This document shows, piece by piece, positions 22,900 to 35,081 of a DNA stretch of 64,000 nt (the first letter of the stretch is position 1; each line of letters opens with the position of its first letter). A model generated the notes under the pieces. That model was not told the DNA's origin. It did no database searches and worked only from the letters and a program-made list of their open reading frames with translations. Source of the DNA: Allacma fusca (taxonomy: Eukaryota; Arthropoda; Collembola; Symphypleona; Sminthuridae); NCBI GenBank assembly GCA_947179485.1, contig OX359246.1:38233632-38297631 (forward strand), given 5' to 3'. The translations under genes and the position numbers were made by a program.

Positions 22900-23629
22900 C
22901 TGCAGGAGACTGAACTGAACTCCTATGTTGGAAAATAAGAGTAGTGTGTTTGTGTGATTTTTTTATTACAAAGTTGTTAAGTATTAATGAATTGAGATAT
23001 CTTTTCGTTTTCACAAAACACTTGAGTTATCTATTGAGGTGTCAACAGATTATTGATTGTTGGCACAATCACCTTATTCACCTGCTCGATCACCTTCGTC
23101 ACTTTAGTTAATCCTGAGTGGAGTGAGATTTGTATATAAAAAGAAAATATGTGGATTCGAGGTCATAATTCACATTAGCTTGTGGATAGCATGTACTTAT
23201 GTGTGTCTAGATTGACAGCGGTCTCATTTTACGAGAGTGCCTTTAATAGCAGCAAAACCTGACTGTGTGATGATATGCTCTAGTAAAGAGAAAAATTGGC
23301 ATTACTGGAATTTTTTCCTGCTTTCAATAGGGTTACATACCTATAAACGCATAAAAGCATAATCTCAAAAGATACAAGTTCAAACGGCAAACTTCTCTAA
23401 TGACATAAGGTATCCAAAAGATATAATTCGCTAAAGACGTCAGGTGCAGAAGGCATGTCGCTAAACGCATAAGGTATCAAAGATATATATAGATAGATAG
23501 ATATATAGAATTATTAAATAAAGGTCGATTTGACCTCAGCCCTTACAACCCGCTCATTATCGCATTAATTACAGAAAATCGTTTAGTTTTAATAAGAGTA
23601 AATGAATTGTGAATTGTATAAGGAAGTAC
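22900..23629. other. Intergenic with short motif repeats
   Basis: It contains a small AT/GATA microsatellite (about 23486-23510). The degenerate motif CGCTAAA..CATAAGGTATC.AAG (23400-23480) also occurs just after 26520, at the start of the tandem array, suggesting that this region and the array start were once adjacent. No gene was found. Confidence 0.45.
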
Positions 23630-24481
23630 CAGAGCTATGCAATATTTTCAAATACATTATTTTGTAACCAGGTGTTGTTACACCATTTGAATAATATGGA
23701 CATACAAGTGATGCTATTTATATTGAATGCATAATTGCATAAATTAAGTATTTGAATTCCTAAAAGACAAATATTTTGGAAACGACGTAGTTGAATAAAT
23801 TAAGATAAGAAGTTTATTGTGCTTTATGTAAATATAGCTAAAACGTAATTAGGAACGGAAATGTATCCGAAAATAGACACATTCGAAACGTTTTGTAAAT
23901 TACTGGAATACCTCAGCTGTGTATATAAACGCGGAAGCTCTTGAGTGAAAAGTCAGTTATAATTTCAGTTTAAACCATTACACTCAAGAGCTCCTAATCC
24001 GAAATCTTTAATAAATAAAATCTTATTTTATTTTATTAAAAATTCTCGTAATTTTGGAACCTTCATTCCCTCATACTTGCACCAAGTATTGGCATTGCAG
24101 CTAACTGCGGTATTGATACACGTAAGCACATAGAATATATTAGATATATTCTTTGTGCAGATTTGTATCATTTTCCCCGGTTACAATTTTAAAATACGTA
24201 TTTTCAGACCACAAAGTATTTTGTATTTCAAAGTTGGTAAGCAGTAAGCAAGTATTTTGTACTTAGTATTTTGAGAGCCAGGAAGTACAAAAGTATTTGG
24301 TATTTACTTACTCTCAATGAAATATGAAATGTAATTCAAATAAAGTATTTTGCTCACAAGTCTTTTCGCTGGTATTATTTCTGATTTTGACGCTGTATGT
24401 AGCTTATACGATATGCAATGTCTGTGAAAATTCCATTTTACACATTGAAATAACATACGTTGGAATGAATCCCTTGGCTAC

Positions 24482-25857
24482 CAAGGCTATAGATAGTAAC
24501 AGGTTCGGCCACATCGCATGGAAGAATGAATAGGGCGGAGAGGTGGACAAACTTAGGGGACTGTGACGTCAGTAAAAGTGATCATAGCGCGCGCTCTACT
24601 TTTCTTTAATTGAGAATCTGTCTAGCATCAAATAAAGTGTTAATAAATTAAATACAGTTAATTAATATAACCTTTACTTGGGCACTAGCAAGTTAAACAC
24701 AGTATGGGGATCAGATTAATATTCCACTCGTGCCCTAAAAATTCTCAATTGGCAAAGATTTGGGTTGTTAAGTGTAAGAGGAAAGAGAAGGTAAATTGTG
24801 TAACTTGTTCAGATCATTTCAGTGAGTTATTATGTTATAGGAGATTTTAAAAATAAACTTGGGTTTGACACCTAAAAAATATAAAAAAATACGGTCGTTC
24901 CCAATGTGTTTCCATTCAGAACTCAACCAGTTTCCTTTAAACTAAATAGAAGCAACCGTCTACACAAAAACGAATATGGAGAAAACATAAGTGAATTAGT
25001 TGTTGTAAAGGCGCATAAATGTTTATAGAATTTTAATGGTTTGTTCTGTGTCTCCAAGAAAACTGTACAAGCAAATATGAGCAGAATTGCGGGATTTCAA
25101 TCGCTGAAGCAGAATTTCAACATTATAATAGTAACTACTTATTTTATTTTATTAAAGCAAAGTATGTAAATTGCAGTAGAGCTCTCTGTGATTCTAAATC
25201 TAAAAACGGCAAAAAGTAAACAGACCGCTGAAGTTATCTCTTTACCCCGCCCAGGCAAAAGTAATTCGTGATTAAAAGAGTCAACTGGAACACAGATAAT
25301 ATTCCAAAGGCATTAAAAATCAAGAGTGTAAGTACTAACACCTATGAGGTGGCCAAATAATCTTTGCAAATTCCACTACCATCACAGAACTTTACGACAA
25401 TGGACGAGTGAGTTTTTAGTGGGATTCTGAAGTTTCCATTTTCCATTTGATTCAGATAATAATAAGAATTATTTCGTGATCACGAGTCTCCGACGGTATC
25501 GTTATTAAATTTAAAGGCATTGATGGAAACAGCAAGATTCAAAACTAATCGAAACAACTGAAGGAACTCCATGTCAGCTTGGGTTTTTAATGTCAATTAA
25601 TTCCCTGCTAAAAGCAGAAGTACCAGAGTAATTTTGTGAATAGGAAACAGTTTGTTAAATTCTCTATTGTTGTCGTGGGTTAACTATGAATTAAATAGTA
25701 ATACTTGAAAAGAATTAAAAATCTTATTCAAACTATTTTGCGAATTGTTTACACTGCTGTATAGTATGTGTAGTATGCAATCACTTTTGATGACGTCACG
25801 GCGAGGGGTTTGTGTCAGCATACGCTATGTCCGAACCTGTTACTATCTATAGCCTTG
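24482..25857. mobile_element. P-superfamily element with decayed THAP domain
   Basis: Terminal inverted repeats of 27 bp are perfect (starting CAAGGCTATAGATAGTAACA) and are flanked by the 8-bp direct repeat TTGGCTAC (24474-24481, 25858-25865). Subterminal sequences continue the symmetry, with TGACGTCA and AAAAGTGAT in opposite orientation near both ends. The interior keeps a broken THAP zinc-finger reading (see 24704-24925). P elements have 8-bp target duplications and an N-terminal THAP domain, so the assignment is good. Most of the transposase body is gone or unreadable. Confidence 0.85.
24704..24925 (+). pseudogene. THAP domain remnant of P-type transposase
   Basis: From the ATG at 24704 the frame reads MGIRLIFHSCPKNSQLAKIW and on to CKRKEKVNCVTCSDHFSE, the FH..P.N..L...W ... 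CS.HF core of THAP zinc fingers. After a frame change the downstream KLGFDT..K.....VVPNVFP matches the second half of the domain (the AVPT.F block), with stops in between. The first Cys pair is not clear. It is non-functional as it stands. Confidence 0.75.
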
Positions 25858-25869
25858 TTGGCTACATCA

Positions 25870-25916
25870 AACATGTCATAGTGTATAGATTTCAATCTAT
25901 ACACTATGAACATGTT
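25870..25916. repeat. Near-perfect 47-bp palindrome
   Basis: The left arm AACATGTCATAGTGTATAGA and the following TT are mirrored by AATCTATACACTATGAACATGTT with one extra base. It lies inside the hAT element just outside the P-element target duplication and could extrude as a hairpin. Confidence 0.75.
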
Positions 25917-25933
25917 CAGATTCTCGATACTGT

Positions 25934-26015
25934 ATATCGTCGTTGAACAGGCGAAATGGTCTACGTGCGCATGGTTTTTACAGCACAGACCATTTTGCCT
26001 CTTCAACAACGATAT
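25934..26015. repeat. Short foldback element related to 16708-17073
   Basis: An 82-bp hairpin with ends ATATCGTCGTTGAA.AGGC and its inverted copy, followed by the AAATGGTCTACGTG-type subrepeat. It is the same family as the 366-bp element at 16708-17073, reduced to its ends. Confidence 0.8.
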
Positions 26016-26955
26016 TTATAATACGCCGGAGACGAACACCTACTCGATTTAATTTTCAGTTACTAGCCCCTTTTTATAATAATTATTCCGAAAATACATG
26101 TATTTACTAATAAATAAAAATTTCATATTAATCTGTTACTTCATTAACAGTCAAAACGACTTAAAATATAATTATAATGGACTGACCTATTCGGTAACCG
26201 TTGAACAATTTGTTACTACACATCTCTTATATGCAGTCTTTGAAGTGACTGTTTTAAAAACTTTGTTCTAGAAATCGAAAATAGTGAGGATTAGGTGGGT
26301 ATTTTAAGAAAAGTATTGTATTTAAAATACAGTATTTTGTATTTGAGTATTTTAAATGTACTACCAAGTATTGTATTTTTATTTGTATTTTAGCAATGTA
26401 ATCTGAGGTATTTTACTTTGTATTTTGTATTTTCCATATTTTTATTCAGGTATTTTATTTTGTATTTTGGCATCGAAGACCAAGTATTTTGCATAGCTCT
26501 GGGAAGTACAAAATATTGATAAACATCTATAAGGTATCAAAGGACAAGTCATAAAAGACAAGATAAAAAAATGCTGAAGTCGCTAAAGACAAGTAACTAA
26601 GGCATAAAGCATAAAGTATCCTGAATTTTCCATTACAATCTGTAAGTTAGTTTAGTAATTTTGCTTCAAAACAAACTTGTAAAGTGTTACTTAACATCCG
26701 CATCATAAAATTTCATCCTGTCTGAGTAAAATAAGAATCTCGCCGGTTTAAAAATGGATTGTAGATAAGAATGAATTATGAATTACAAATGTGATGTCGA
26801 TCTGAAGGTCAATCCAAAAATCAATTTAGGGTATTTGATAATAATTTATGGGGGTTTATAAAGCAAGAGTTGTTATGATTGTAAGCTCATTAATCCTCTA
26901 ATTTCAGGAGTGCACTTAAAACGAATTACATATATTTTATCCGAATGATGGAGAG

Positions 26956-27871
26956 TAGTGTTTCTATCGGTAACAAATAGTTGGGCTCGACTCGACTCGA
27001 AACAAAAACCCAGTGTAAATTCCACTTTTGGGCTCGAACTCGGGACATTCGAGTCAGGGAAATTTTTTGTACCCTAAACATAGAACGTTAAGAAATGTTT
27101 TACCCGAAACCGACTCGACCTCGAACCGAAACCAGACACGAAATTTACGTAAAATACATCACGCAGTCCCGAAAAATGAGCATCAAACAAAGCATTTTTT
27201 TGTAAAAGCAAAATAATGCAGCAAGAACTGTGTCGTTTTTCATTTTTTTCAATATAATTTCAAATTTTTATTGTAATTTGGTACAACCGGCCATCCCTCC
27301 GTAATGCTCTTCATTGTTGCTTCGATAAACTTGTTACATCCCTACTTTAACCACGATAATAAAAGCGGTAACTTCCATATCGTATCTCCTTGAGTAGCCA
27401 AACATTTCAGCGTTAAAATGTCGGAGCCAACGAAAAAGCACGCTCGATAGAAATGCCAGGAATACCCAAGAATTCACACGCCATCCTTGCCATATTAGTG
27501 TACTTAGCTTCGTGCGCTAATAAAACTTAGGTGTGAGGTGTGTAATACGGTCATGTACAAATACTTGCTGCGTACAGAGACTGTTTTGTTTTCTTTGATG
27601 TTTTCCACAAAAACTGCGTATTTTTTAAAGTCAGAGGTGGCAGGAAGACCAATTTTTATTGTTACGGTAACATAAATCAATAATTCCAAAATTAGTTTTT
27701 ACTTTCGAGTTTTGGTAGGGACCGGTAGATTTTGCAAACTCGACTCGATTTTTTCGGGTCGAAAACTTGATACCAGAAACCGACTCGAAAGCAAAAGGTA
27801 CCAAAAATATTAGGCTCGAACTCGACTCGAACTCGAAACCTCGAGTTTCCCGAACTCGACCAGAAACACTA
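26956..27871. mobile_element. hAT-type MITE in array unit 1 (TAGTGTTTCT ends)
   Basis: Inverted ends TAGTGTTTCT are flanked by the 8-bp direct repeat ATGGAGAG (26948-26955, 27872-27879). Subterminal zones are rich in CTCGACTCGAA-type motifs in both orientations. The 916-bp interior has no transposase. Insertion predates the tandem amplification because all three units carry it at the same site. Confidence 0.9.
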
Positions 27872-27879
27872 ATGGAGAG

Positions 27880-28139
27880 CTCCATGGAGAGAGATTTATA
27901 ATCTTCTGATTCTGTGTATCCTCATATTGCTGTTTCTGAATATCACTCAACGTTTCTGTGTGGACGAGCACAGAATTGTTTCGAAAAATTATGTCAGCAG
28001 GAAAGAATGTCAAATCTTGCTCCCTTATATGAAAACAAATTCCGGCTTCAGGATCGTATATATAATTAGTACAATTCAATTGTGTATAGCAGATTTTGAT
28101 GAGACGTTTTTCACACGATACAGATATCTCTCTTTTCAT
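27880..28139 (-). CDS. Unassigned open frame cut by the MITE (copies at +5,169 and +10,338)
   Basis: The minus-strand frame from the ATG at 28139 encodes MKREISVSCEKRLIKICYTQ and continues to DIQKQQYEDTQNQK..., running into the MITE right end. It has several cysteines and a hydrophilic C-terminal part but no domain I recognise. Before the MITE inserted, the frame would have continued across the target site. It could be an exon of a broken gene or a chance frame. Identical copies lie at 33049-33308 and 38218-38477. Confidence 0.25.
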
Positions 28140-28946
28140 TGATTAAATTTCACGGATATATACGATCATCAACTAATTCCAGTATATTTTGCATAAAAAA
28201 GCAAAATAGGGAAAATATGTATGTATGTAATTGCTGTTTAATTGATTGCAACCTCAGAAATACTACATGACCATCTTGTGGGAATTTCTTAGCCATTTGT
28301 AGCTTTTATGTTTATAGATACTCTACTAGCAGTTTTTAGCTACATGTAATTATATAAATTAGTCGTATGCAAGGTGCAAACTTGATTAGGGAATTATTGA
28401 CGTATGTATATATGTAAAACAGAAATATTTGAATATTCACACATCACGTCCATAAAATGGCTTGTAAGTACTAATAAACACACTTTTGGCTAATTTTGTT
28501 TATTTTGGTACAAAAGTGCGATCTTGTGAAGGTTTTATGGTGCAAGTAACAATGCTAATACTGAAGGTGTAGATCAAAGGGTTACATTTTCAAAGATGAT
28601 CTTGTATCTACATTACGACTTGTACTTACTCACGAACGTAGACTAGTATGTATATGGAAAGCAAGGCTGCCTGGATTAAACCAAGCCACGCATTTTCAAA
28701 CAACCATACGATTTTTATATCCGATCTACAATTTTTAGTAATTACATTTGCGTTATGGCTTACAATTAGTATATGCCGACAATATAAGCAGGGATTTTCA
28801 TTATTGTTGTAGGCACAAATACGATCTTAAATCCAATATCAGTGTTTAGTTTCCTTGTGTGACATTAAATCCTCAAAGAACTAAAAAACAAAGATAAGAT
28901 TCGCTACTAATTTTATGCTATTGTCAAAGGGGTCCACGTAACTCCC

Positions 28947-29912
28947 TCAGTCAGTTCTCTTCCAAACTTTAACCGCCTGGTTAATTGGACGAACTTCGTT
29001 GTCCCTCTCACGTCCGGCATAGCTCGAACCATATGGATCCCAAGTTGCTTTGAAACCTATCCAGGCCCCTTTCCATCCTCCTGCTGTAACTGCTGCGGAA
29101 CTGTGCTGAGAATATGTCAGGATGCCGCTCTGGGTTATTTCATCCTTAGTCACATCCTTATTTTGGAATTCAAATTTCAATTGTCGCATTGACTCATCCT
29201 GTGTGGTTCCAAAAGTTTTGGACTTGCCCCCTTCTACCCGGAAAAATAATCCGGCATACTTTGGAGAAATGTTGTCCCAAGAACCTCCTTTCCACAAATC
29301 CCTGGGCTCCGGCTGGCCACCATACTGAATGTAGATGAAACCAACTGGTGGTAGTTTGGCATTCTCCAACTCTGTATTTGTCTGCGCTTGGGCATTCTCC
29401 AGTTTCCCTGAAAATAAAGGACGGGCCAAATAATTTAGCTCCTCATTTATTTAAACAATTATTTCCTGAAGGCTTTACTTTAATTCCAACTATGAAGAAA
29501 CCCAATGAAATAAATGTCTTTAGAATGAAATGCAACATGTGCTACTTACCTATCTGAGTCTTTATTTTTTTAATTTCCTTCAGGAGGATTTTCTTCATCA
29601 TGGCCAGATCATTTGCAACATCAGAAACATCCGAACTTCTCGTAACTTCCCAGATAAATTTCGTCACAAACATCAAAAGAATGTATGTAAGTTTTGAAAC
29701 CAGACAGTCATATCGGAATAATTTATCTTTGATTCCCATACAAATGTATGTATGCTATTTAAAAAAATGTGAAAGCAAATGATAGGCAAAAATTATGATT
29801 GTATGTTATCTTGTTTACCCCTACTTCCATCTCCATCTGGATCAGCAGTTACTAATGCAAGGGTGACAAAAAGTGTCAGTAAGGAAATCATGGTCACAGG
29901 TATTGTTGACAT
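28947..29912 (-). CDS. Secreted phage-tail-fibre-tip-like protein, array copy 1
   Basis: Three exons: 29912-29819, 29645-29550 and 29407-28947. Both introns are phase 1 and the product has 216 residues. Exon 1: signal peptide MSTIPVTMISLLTLFVTLAL followed by VTADPDGDGSR. Exon 2: basic amphipathic helix (LAMMKKILLKEIKKIKTQI). Exon 3: glutamine/asparagine-rich lead (ENAQAQTNTELENAK), then PPVGFIYIQYGGQPEPRDLW, SWDNISPKYAGLFFRVEGG, KTFGTTQDESM, YSQHSSAAVTAGGW and C-terminal RERDNEVRPINQAVKVWKR. The symmetric phase-1 exons give a modular secretion-stalk-tip plan. The tip pattern resembles phage tail-fibre/collar distal domains, which in phages bind cell-surface glycans. Whether the protein trimerises or binds glycans here is inference. 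Exon 3 is 461 nt in this gene and in member A. Confidence 0.88.
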
Positions 29913-30001
29913 GGTGGAAGTAATCTCGTCAGAGTATAATAATACTGACCGTTCCTTGGGACGAGTAAGCTACTATGGAAGCTGAAATCTCCATTTACTT
30001 T

Positions 30002-30011
30002 TCTTTTATAT
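30002..30011 (-). promoter_or_regulatory. TATA box of array copy 1
   Basis: The minus strand reads ATATAAAAGA about 90 bp before the ATG at 29912. It is conserved at 35171-35180, 40340-40349 and before the frameshifted copy (about 44085-44094), with surrounding blocks such as GGAAACCCCACATAAAAGTA also retained. Confidence 0.6.
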
Positions 30012-31661
30012 GCTCATTTACTTTTATGTGGGGTTTCCAGGGAACTCAGAGTCTCTGGAAAACTCATATGTACGGCTGCGGTCAGATATTTTCCTCAAAA
30101 CTTCCTTGCTCTTCTCATTTAGTGATTTTTAAGTGATTTTTACTGACGAATAAAGGAACCCACAGTGACAGTCGGAAACTGCTTATCAAAAATTGGGTGT
30201 GCATTAAGCAATCGATTCAGCGTGTCCGGCACCTTAATTGTGTTTAATAAGTTACAATGGGGAACGATATAAGGTTAATTTTTGTAGCTAAAAATTGAAG
30301 TCACTGCTACTTACCTACTCTAGAACAATTACTCTAGCGTAATCTCGTCCATTTGAGACGCCCATATAAGAGCATTTTTTTAAAATAATTTTTACAATAT
30401 TCGTCAACGTTCCCGTTTAAATTGTCACTGGAACATGCCATTAATGGAGACAAAAAGATTTATGGAGGTAAAAAATGTTATAATAATCGAATAATCGCAA
30501 TTCATCAAATCCATGTATTAAATCGTGTATTTATTTTTTCAGCTTTTAATATAGACGAAGTACTGCAAATATACTTATAGTATCTGAATAGCCAATGAAG
30601 GAAAAATACATTTCCGCTTAATTGTTAGATTTTCCCCTTTATAACACCATATAGTTCAGGAGAATTTGAGAATGTCTGCGGGTTTGATAAAATTTCAACA
30701 ATTCTGTGAAATGGAATGGGTCTATCATTTTCTCCTGCCTGGGGTATGGAATGATTATATTGTAAATGTTTGAGAGGCATTTCAATTTACAGGGAGGATA
30801 AAAATTAATTACTTAGTAATTGATAGTACTAATAATTATGTAAGTTTTGTATTCTGGTGTGATTTGTACATCTGAACAATGTAATATAATTGCAAGTACC
30901 AAATTAGTTGTTCTCGCTGTCTAAATGGACTAACTATAGGAATTTTGTAGGGACATTCAAAATTCAAACATATGGAGTTTAATGGACAGGTAATAACAAA
31001 ATTTAGTTCCAGATTTCCTAAAATTTACTTCGTGGACCTGGATCAAGATTTGGACAAATAAAGGCTTATGATTAAGGTGGATTTTTGACGGGGACAATTT
31101 CATATGGCATACCTGTTAATTTGCAGGACAAAATAATAGTTCCAAAAGCAAGGAAGCAACAATGTGACATAATCGATTGTGTTAAAAGCACATTTTGATT
31201 TACCGAATAGATGGTTAAAATACCAGTGTCAGTTCTTTGACAAATTTATAAGTAATTATTCTGCAGTCGCATATGGACAAAGCTAACCGTGGATAGATTT
31301 CGGGATTTTGGAAAAGATAAAAGATTCGTGATGGCTTCAACGACAGACCCCCTTTTAAACTGTGGTTATTCACCCCTAAAAGAAATAAAAATGTCTACCC
31401 GACATTTACGGTTAAGGAGGCCATTGAAAAAATTAAGTAAAAACTAAGTTGATGACAAATTTGTAAGTCAAACTAATAAATTAAACTTTTTTGCCATGAA
31501 GTAACAAAATTTAACTCGAAAGGATTGTTATTGTTTTTGGATGAGTTTGGAAACGCCTCACATCCCAAGCATGAAGAATGAGTCCCTAGGTTTAACGACG
31601 CCTATAGGTCGAGAATTGTGGGCGTGACCATAAAAAATAAATGGGGGTAAGGTTGGGAAAT
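30012..31661. other. Non-coding remainder of array unit 1
   Basis: The 5' flank of array copy 1 plus about 1.5 kb of AT-rich DNA with no intact gene. The same sequence follows in units 2 (35181-36830) and 3 (40350-41999). A short stretch near 31530 reads LLFLDEFGN in one frame, reminiscent of a DDE transposase block, but is too short to call. Confidence 0.5.
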
Positions 31662-32124
31662 ATAGCTCTGGGAAGTACAAAATATTGATAAACATCTATA
31701 AGGTATCAAAGGACAAGTCATAAAAGACAAGATAAAAAAATGCTGAAGTCGCTAAAGACAAGTAACTAAGGCATAAAGCATAAAGTATCCTGAATTTTCC
31801 ATTACAATCTGTAAGTTAGTTTAGTAATTTTGCTTCAAAACAAACTTGTAAAGTGTTACTTAACATCCGCATCATAAAATTTCATCCTGTCTGAGTAAAA
31901 TAAGAATCTCGCCGGTTTAAAAATGGATTGTAGATAAGAATGAATTATGAATTACAAATGTGATGTCGATCTGAAGGTCAATCCAAAAATCAATTTAGGG
32001 TATTTGATAATAATTTATGGGGGTTTATAAAGCAAGAGTTGTTATGATTGTAAGCTCATTAATCCTCTAATTTCAGGAGTGCACTTAAAACGAATTACAT
32101 ATATTTTATCCGAATGATGGAGAG

Positions 32125-33040
32125 TAGTGTTTCTATCGGTAACAAATAGTTGGGCTCGACTCGACTCGAAACAAAAACCCAGTGTAAATTCCACTTTTGG
32201 GCTCGAACTCGGGACATTCGAGTCAGGGAAATTTTTTGTACCCTAAACATAGAACGTTAAGAAATGTTTTACCCGAAACCGACTCGACCTCGAACCGAAA
32301 CCAGACACGAAATTTACGTAAAATACATCACGCAGTCCCGAAAAATGAGCATCAAACAAAGCATTTTTTTGTAAAAGCAAAATAATGCAGCAAGAACTGT
32401 GTCGTTTTTCATTTTTTTCAATATAATTTCAAATTTTTATTGTAATTTGGTACAACCGGCCATCCCTCCGTAATGCTCTTCATTGTTGCTTCGATAAACT
32501 TGTTACATCCCTACTTTAACCACGATAATAAAAGCGGTAACTTCCATATCGTATCTCCTTGAGTAGCCAAACATTTCAGCGTTAAAATGTCGGAGCCAAC
32601 GAAAAAGCACGCTCGATAGAAATGCCAGGAATACCCAAGAATTCACACGCCATCCTTGCCATATTAGTGTACTTAGCTTCGTGCGCTAATAAAACTTAGG
32701 TGTGAGGTGTGTAATACGGTCATGTACAAATACTTGCTGCGTACAGAGACTGTTTTGTTTTCTTTGATGTTTTCCACAAAAACTGCGTATTTTTTAAAGT
32801 CAGAGGTGGCAGGAAGACCAATTTTTATTGTTACGGTAACATAAATCAATAATTCCAAAATTAGTTTTTACTTTCGAGTTTTGGTAGGGACCGGTAGATT
32901 TTGCAAACTCGACTCGATTTTTTCGGGTCGAAAACTTGATACCAGAAACCGACTCGAAAGCAAAAGGTACCAAAAATATTAGGCTCGAACTCGACTCGAA
33001 CTCGAAACCTCGAGTTTCCCGAACTCGACCAGAAACACTA
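32125..33040. mobile_element. hAT-type MITE in array unit 2
   Basis: Copy of the element at 26956-27871 carried along by the tandem amplification, with the same TAGTGTTTCT ends and ATGGAGAG target repeats (32117-32124, 33041-33048). Confidence 0.9.
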
Positions 33041-34115
33041 ATGGAGAGCTCCATGGAGAGAGATTTATAATCTTCTGATTCTGTGTATCCTCATATTGCT
33101 GTTTCTGAATATCACTCAACGTTTCTGTGTGGACGAGCACAGAATTGTTTCGAAAAATTATGTCAGCAGGAAAGAATGTCAAATCTTGCTCCCTTATATG
33201 AAAACAAATTCCGGCTTCAGGATCGTATATATAATTAGTACAATTCAATTGTGTATAGCAGATTTTGATGAGACGTTTTTCACACGATACAGATATCTCT
33301 CTTTTCATTGATTAAATTTCACGGATATATACGATCATCAACTAATTCCAGTATATTTTGCATAAAAAAGCAAAATAGGGAAAATATGTATGTATGTAAT
33401 TGCTGTTTAATTGATTGCAACCTCAGAAATACTACATGACCATCTTGTGGGAATTTCTTAGCCATTTGTAGCTTTTATGTTTATAGATACTCTACTAGCA
33501 GTTTTTAGCTACATGTAATTATATAAATTAGTCGTATGCAAGGTGCAAACTTGATTAGGGAATTATTGACGTATGTATATATGTAAAACAGAAATATTTG
33601 AATATTCACACATCACGTCCATAAAATGGCTTGTAAGTACTAATAAACACACTTTTGGCTAATTTTGTTTATTTTGGTACAAAAGTGCGATCTTGTGAAG
33701 GTTTTATGGTGCAAGTAACAATGCTAATACTGAAGGTGTAGATCAAAGGGTTACATTTTCAAAGATGATCTTGTATCTACATTACGACTTGTACTTACTC
33801 ACGAACGTAGACTAGTATGTATATGGAAAGCAAGGCTGCCTGGATTAAACCAAGCCACGCATTTTCAAACAACCATACGATTTTTATATCCGATCTACAA
33901 TTTTTAGTAATTACATTTGCGTTATGGCTTACAATTAGTATATGCCGACAATATAAGCAGGGATTTTCATTATTGTTGTAGGCACAAATACGATCTTAAA
34001 TCCAATATCAGTGTTTAGTTTCCTTGTGTGACATTAAATCCTCAAAGAACTAAAAAACAAAGATAAGATTCGCTACTAATTTTATGCTATTGTCAAAGGG
34101 GTCCACGTAACTCCC

Positions 34116-35081
34116 TCAGTCAGTTCTCTTCCAAACTTTAACCGCCTGGTTAATTGGACGAACTTCGTTGTCCCTCTCACGTCCGGCATAGCTCGAACCA
34201 TATGGATCCCAAGTTGCTTTGAAACCTATCCAGGCCCCTTTCCATCCTCCTGCTGTAACTGCTGCGGAACTGTGCTGAGAATATGTCAGGATGCCGCTCT
34301 GGGTTATTTCATCCTTAGTCACATCCTTATTTTGGAATTCAAATTTCAATTGTCGCATTGACTCATCCTGTGTGGTTCCAAAAGTTTTGGACTTGCCCCC
34401 TTCTACCCGGAAAAATAATCCGGCATACTTTGGAGAAATGTTGTCCCAAGAACCTCCTTTCCACAAATCCCTGGGCTCCGGCTGGCCACCATACTGAATG
34501 TAGATGAAACCAACTGGTGGTAGTTTGGCATTCTCCAACTCTGTATTTGTCTGCGCTTGGGCATTCTCCAGTTTCCCTGAAAATAAAGGACGGGCCAAAT
34601 AATTTAGCTCCTCATTTATTTAAACAATTATTTCCTGAAGGCTTTACTTTAATTCCAACTATGAAGAAACCCAATGAAATAAATGTCTTTAGAATGAAAT
34701 GCAACATGTGCTACTTACCTATCTGAGTCTTTATTTTTTTAATTTCCTTCAGGAGGATTTTCTTCATCATGGCCAGATCATTTGCAACATCAGAAACATC
34801 CGAACTTCTCGTAACTTCCCAGATAAATTTCGTCACAAACATCAAAAGAATGTATGTAAGTTTTGAAACCAGACAGTCATATCGGAATAATTTATCTTTG
34901 ATTCCCATACAAATGTATGTATGCTATTTAAAAAAATGTGAAAGCAAATGATAGGCAAAAATTATGATTGTATGTTATCTTGTTTACCCCTACTTCCATC
35001 TCCATCTGGATCAGCAGTTACTAATGCAAGGGTGACAAAAAGTGTCAGTAAGGAAATCATGGTCACAGGTATTGTTGACAT
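34116..35081 (-). CDS. Secreted phage-tail-fibre-tip-like protein, array copy 2
   Basis: Exons 35081-34988, 34814-34719 and 34576-34116. The encoded 216-residue protein appears identical to array copy 1, with signal peptide, helix and tail-fibre-tip-like domain. Promoter and introns are copied too, so each unit should be independently transcribable and gene dosage is raised. Confidence 0.87.

Larger units (their letters stand above)
23630..26501. mobile_element. Decayed hAT element (CAGAGCTATGCA ends)
   Basis: The left end CAGAGCTATGCAATATTTTC and the inverted right end (CAGAGCTATGCAAAATACTT on the minus strand) are flanked by the 8-bp direct repeat GGAAGTAC (23622-23629 and 26502-26509). 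Both subterminal zones are rich in GTATTTTGTATTT motifs (24190-24310, 26290-26500). It is 2,872 bp long including a nested P-type element (24482-25857). No hAT transposase frame survives. The start of the 5,169-bp tandem array lies inside its right end. Confidence 0.88.
26493..31661. repeat. Tandem 5,169-bp unit, copy 1
   Basis: First of three head-to-tail units. It contains a hAT MITE (26956-27871), an unassigned open frame (27880-28139, -), a tail-fibre-tip-like gene (28947-29912, -), its promoter and about 1.6 kb of AT-rich DNA. All open frames recur at exactly +5,169 and +10,338 with identical translations, so I see no indel between copies. The first 9 bp of the unit are the last 9 bp of the hAT element 23630-26501. 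Confidence 0.95.

Noticed and set aside
31500..31661. Peptide LLFLDEFGN recalling a DDE transposase block (repeated in each unit)
   Set aside because: Only a few residues match, with a stop soon after and no flanking motif; insufficient for a transposase call.
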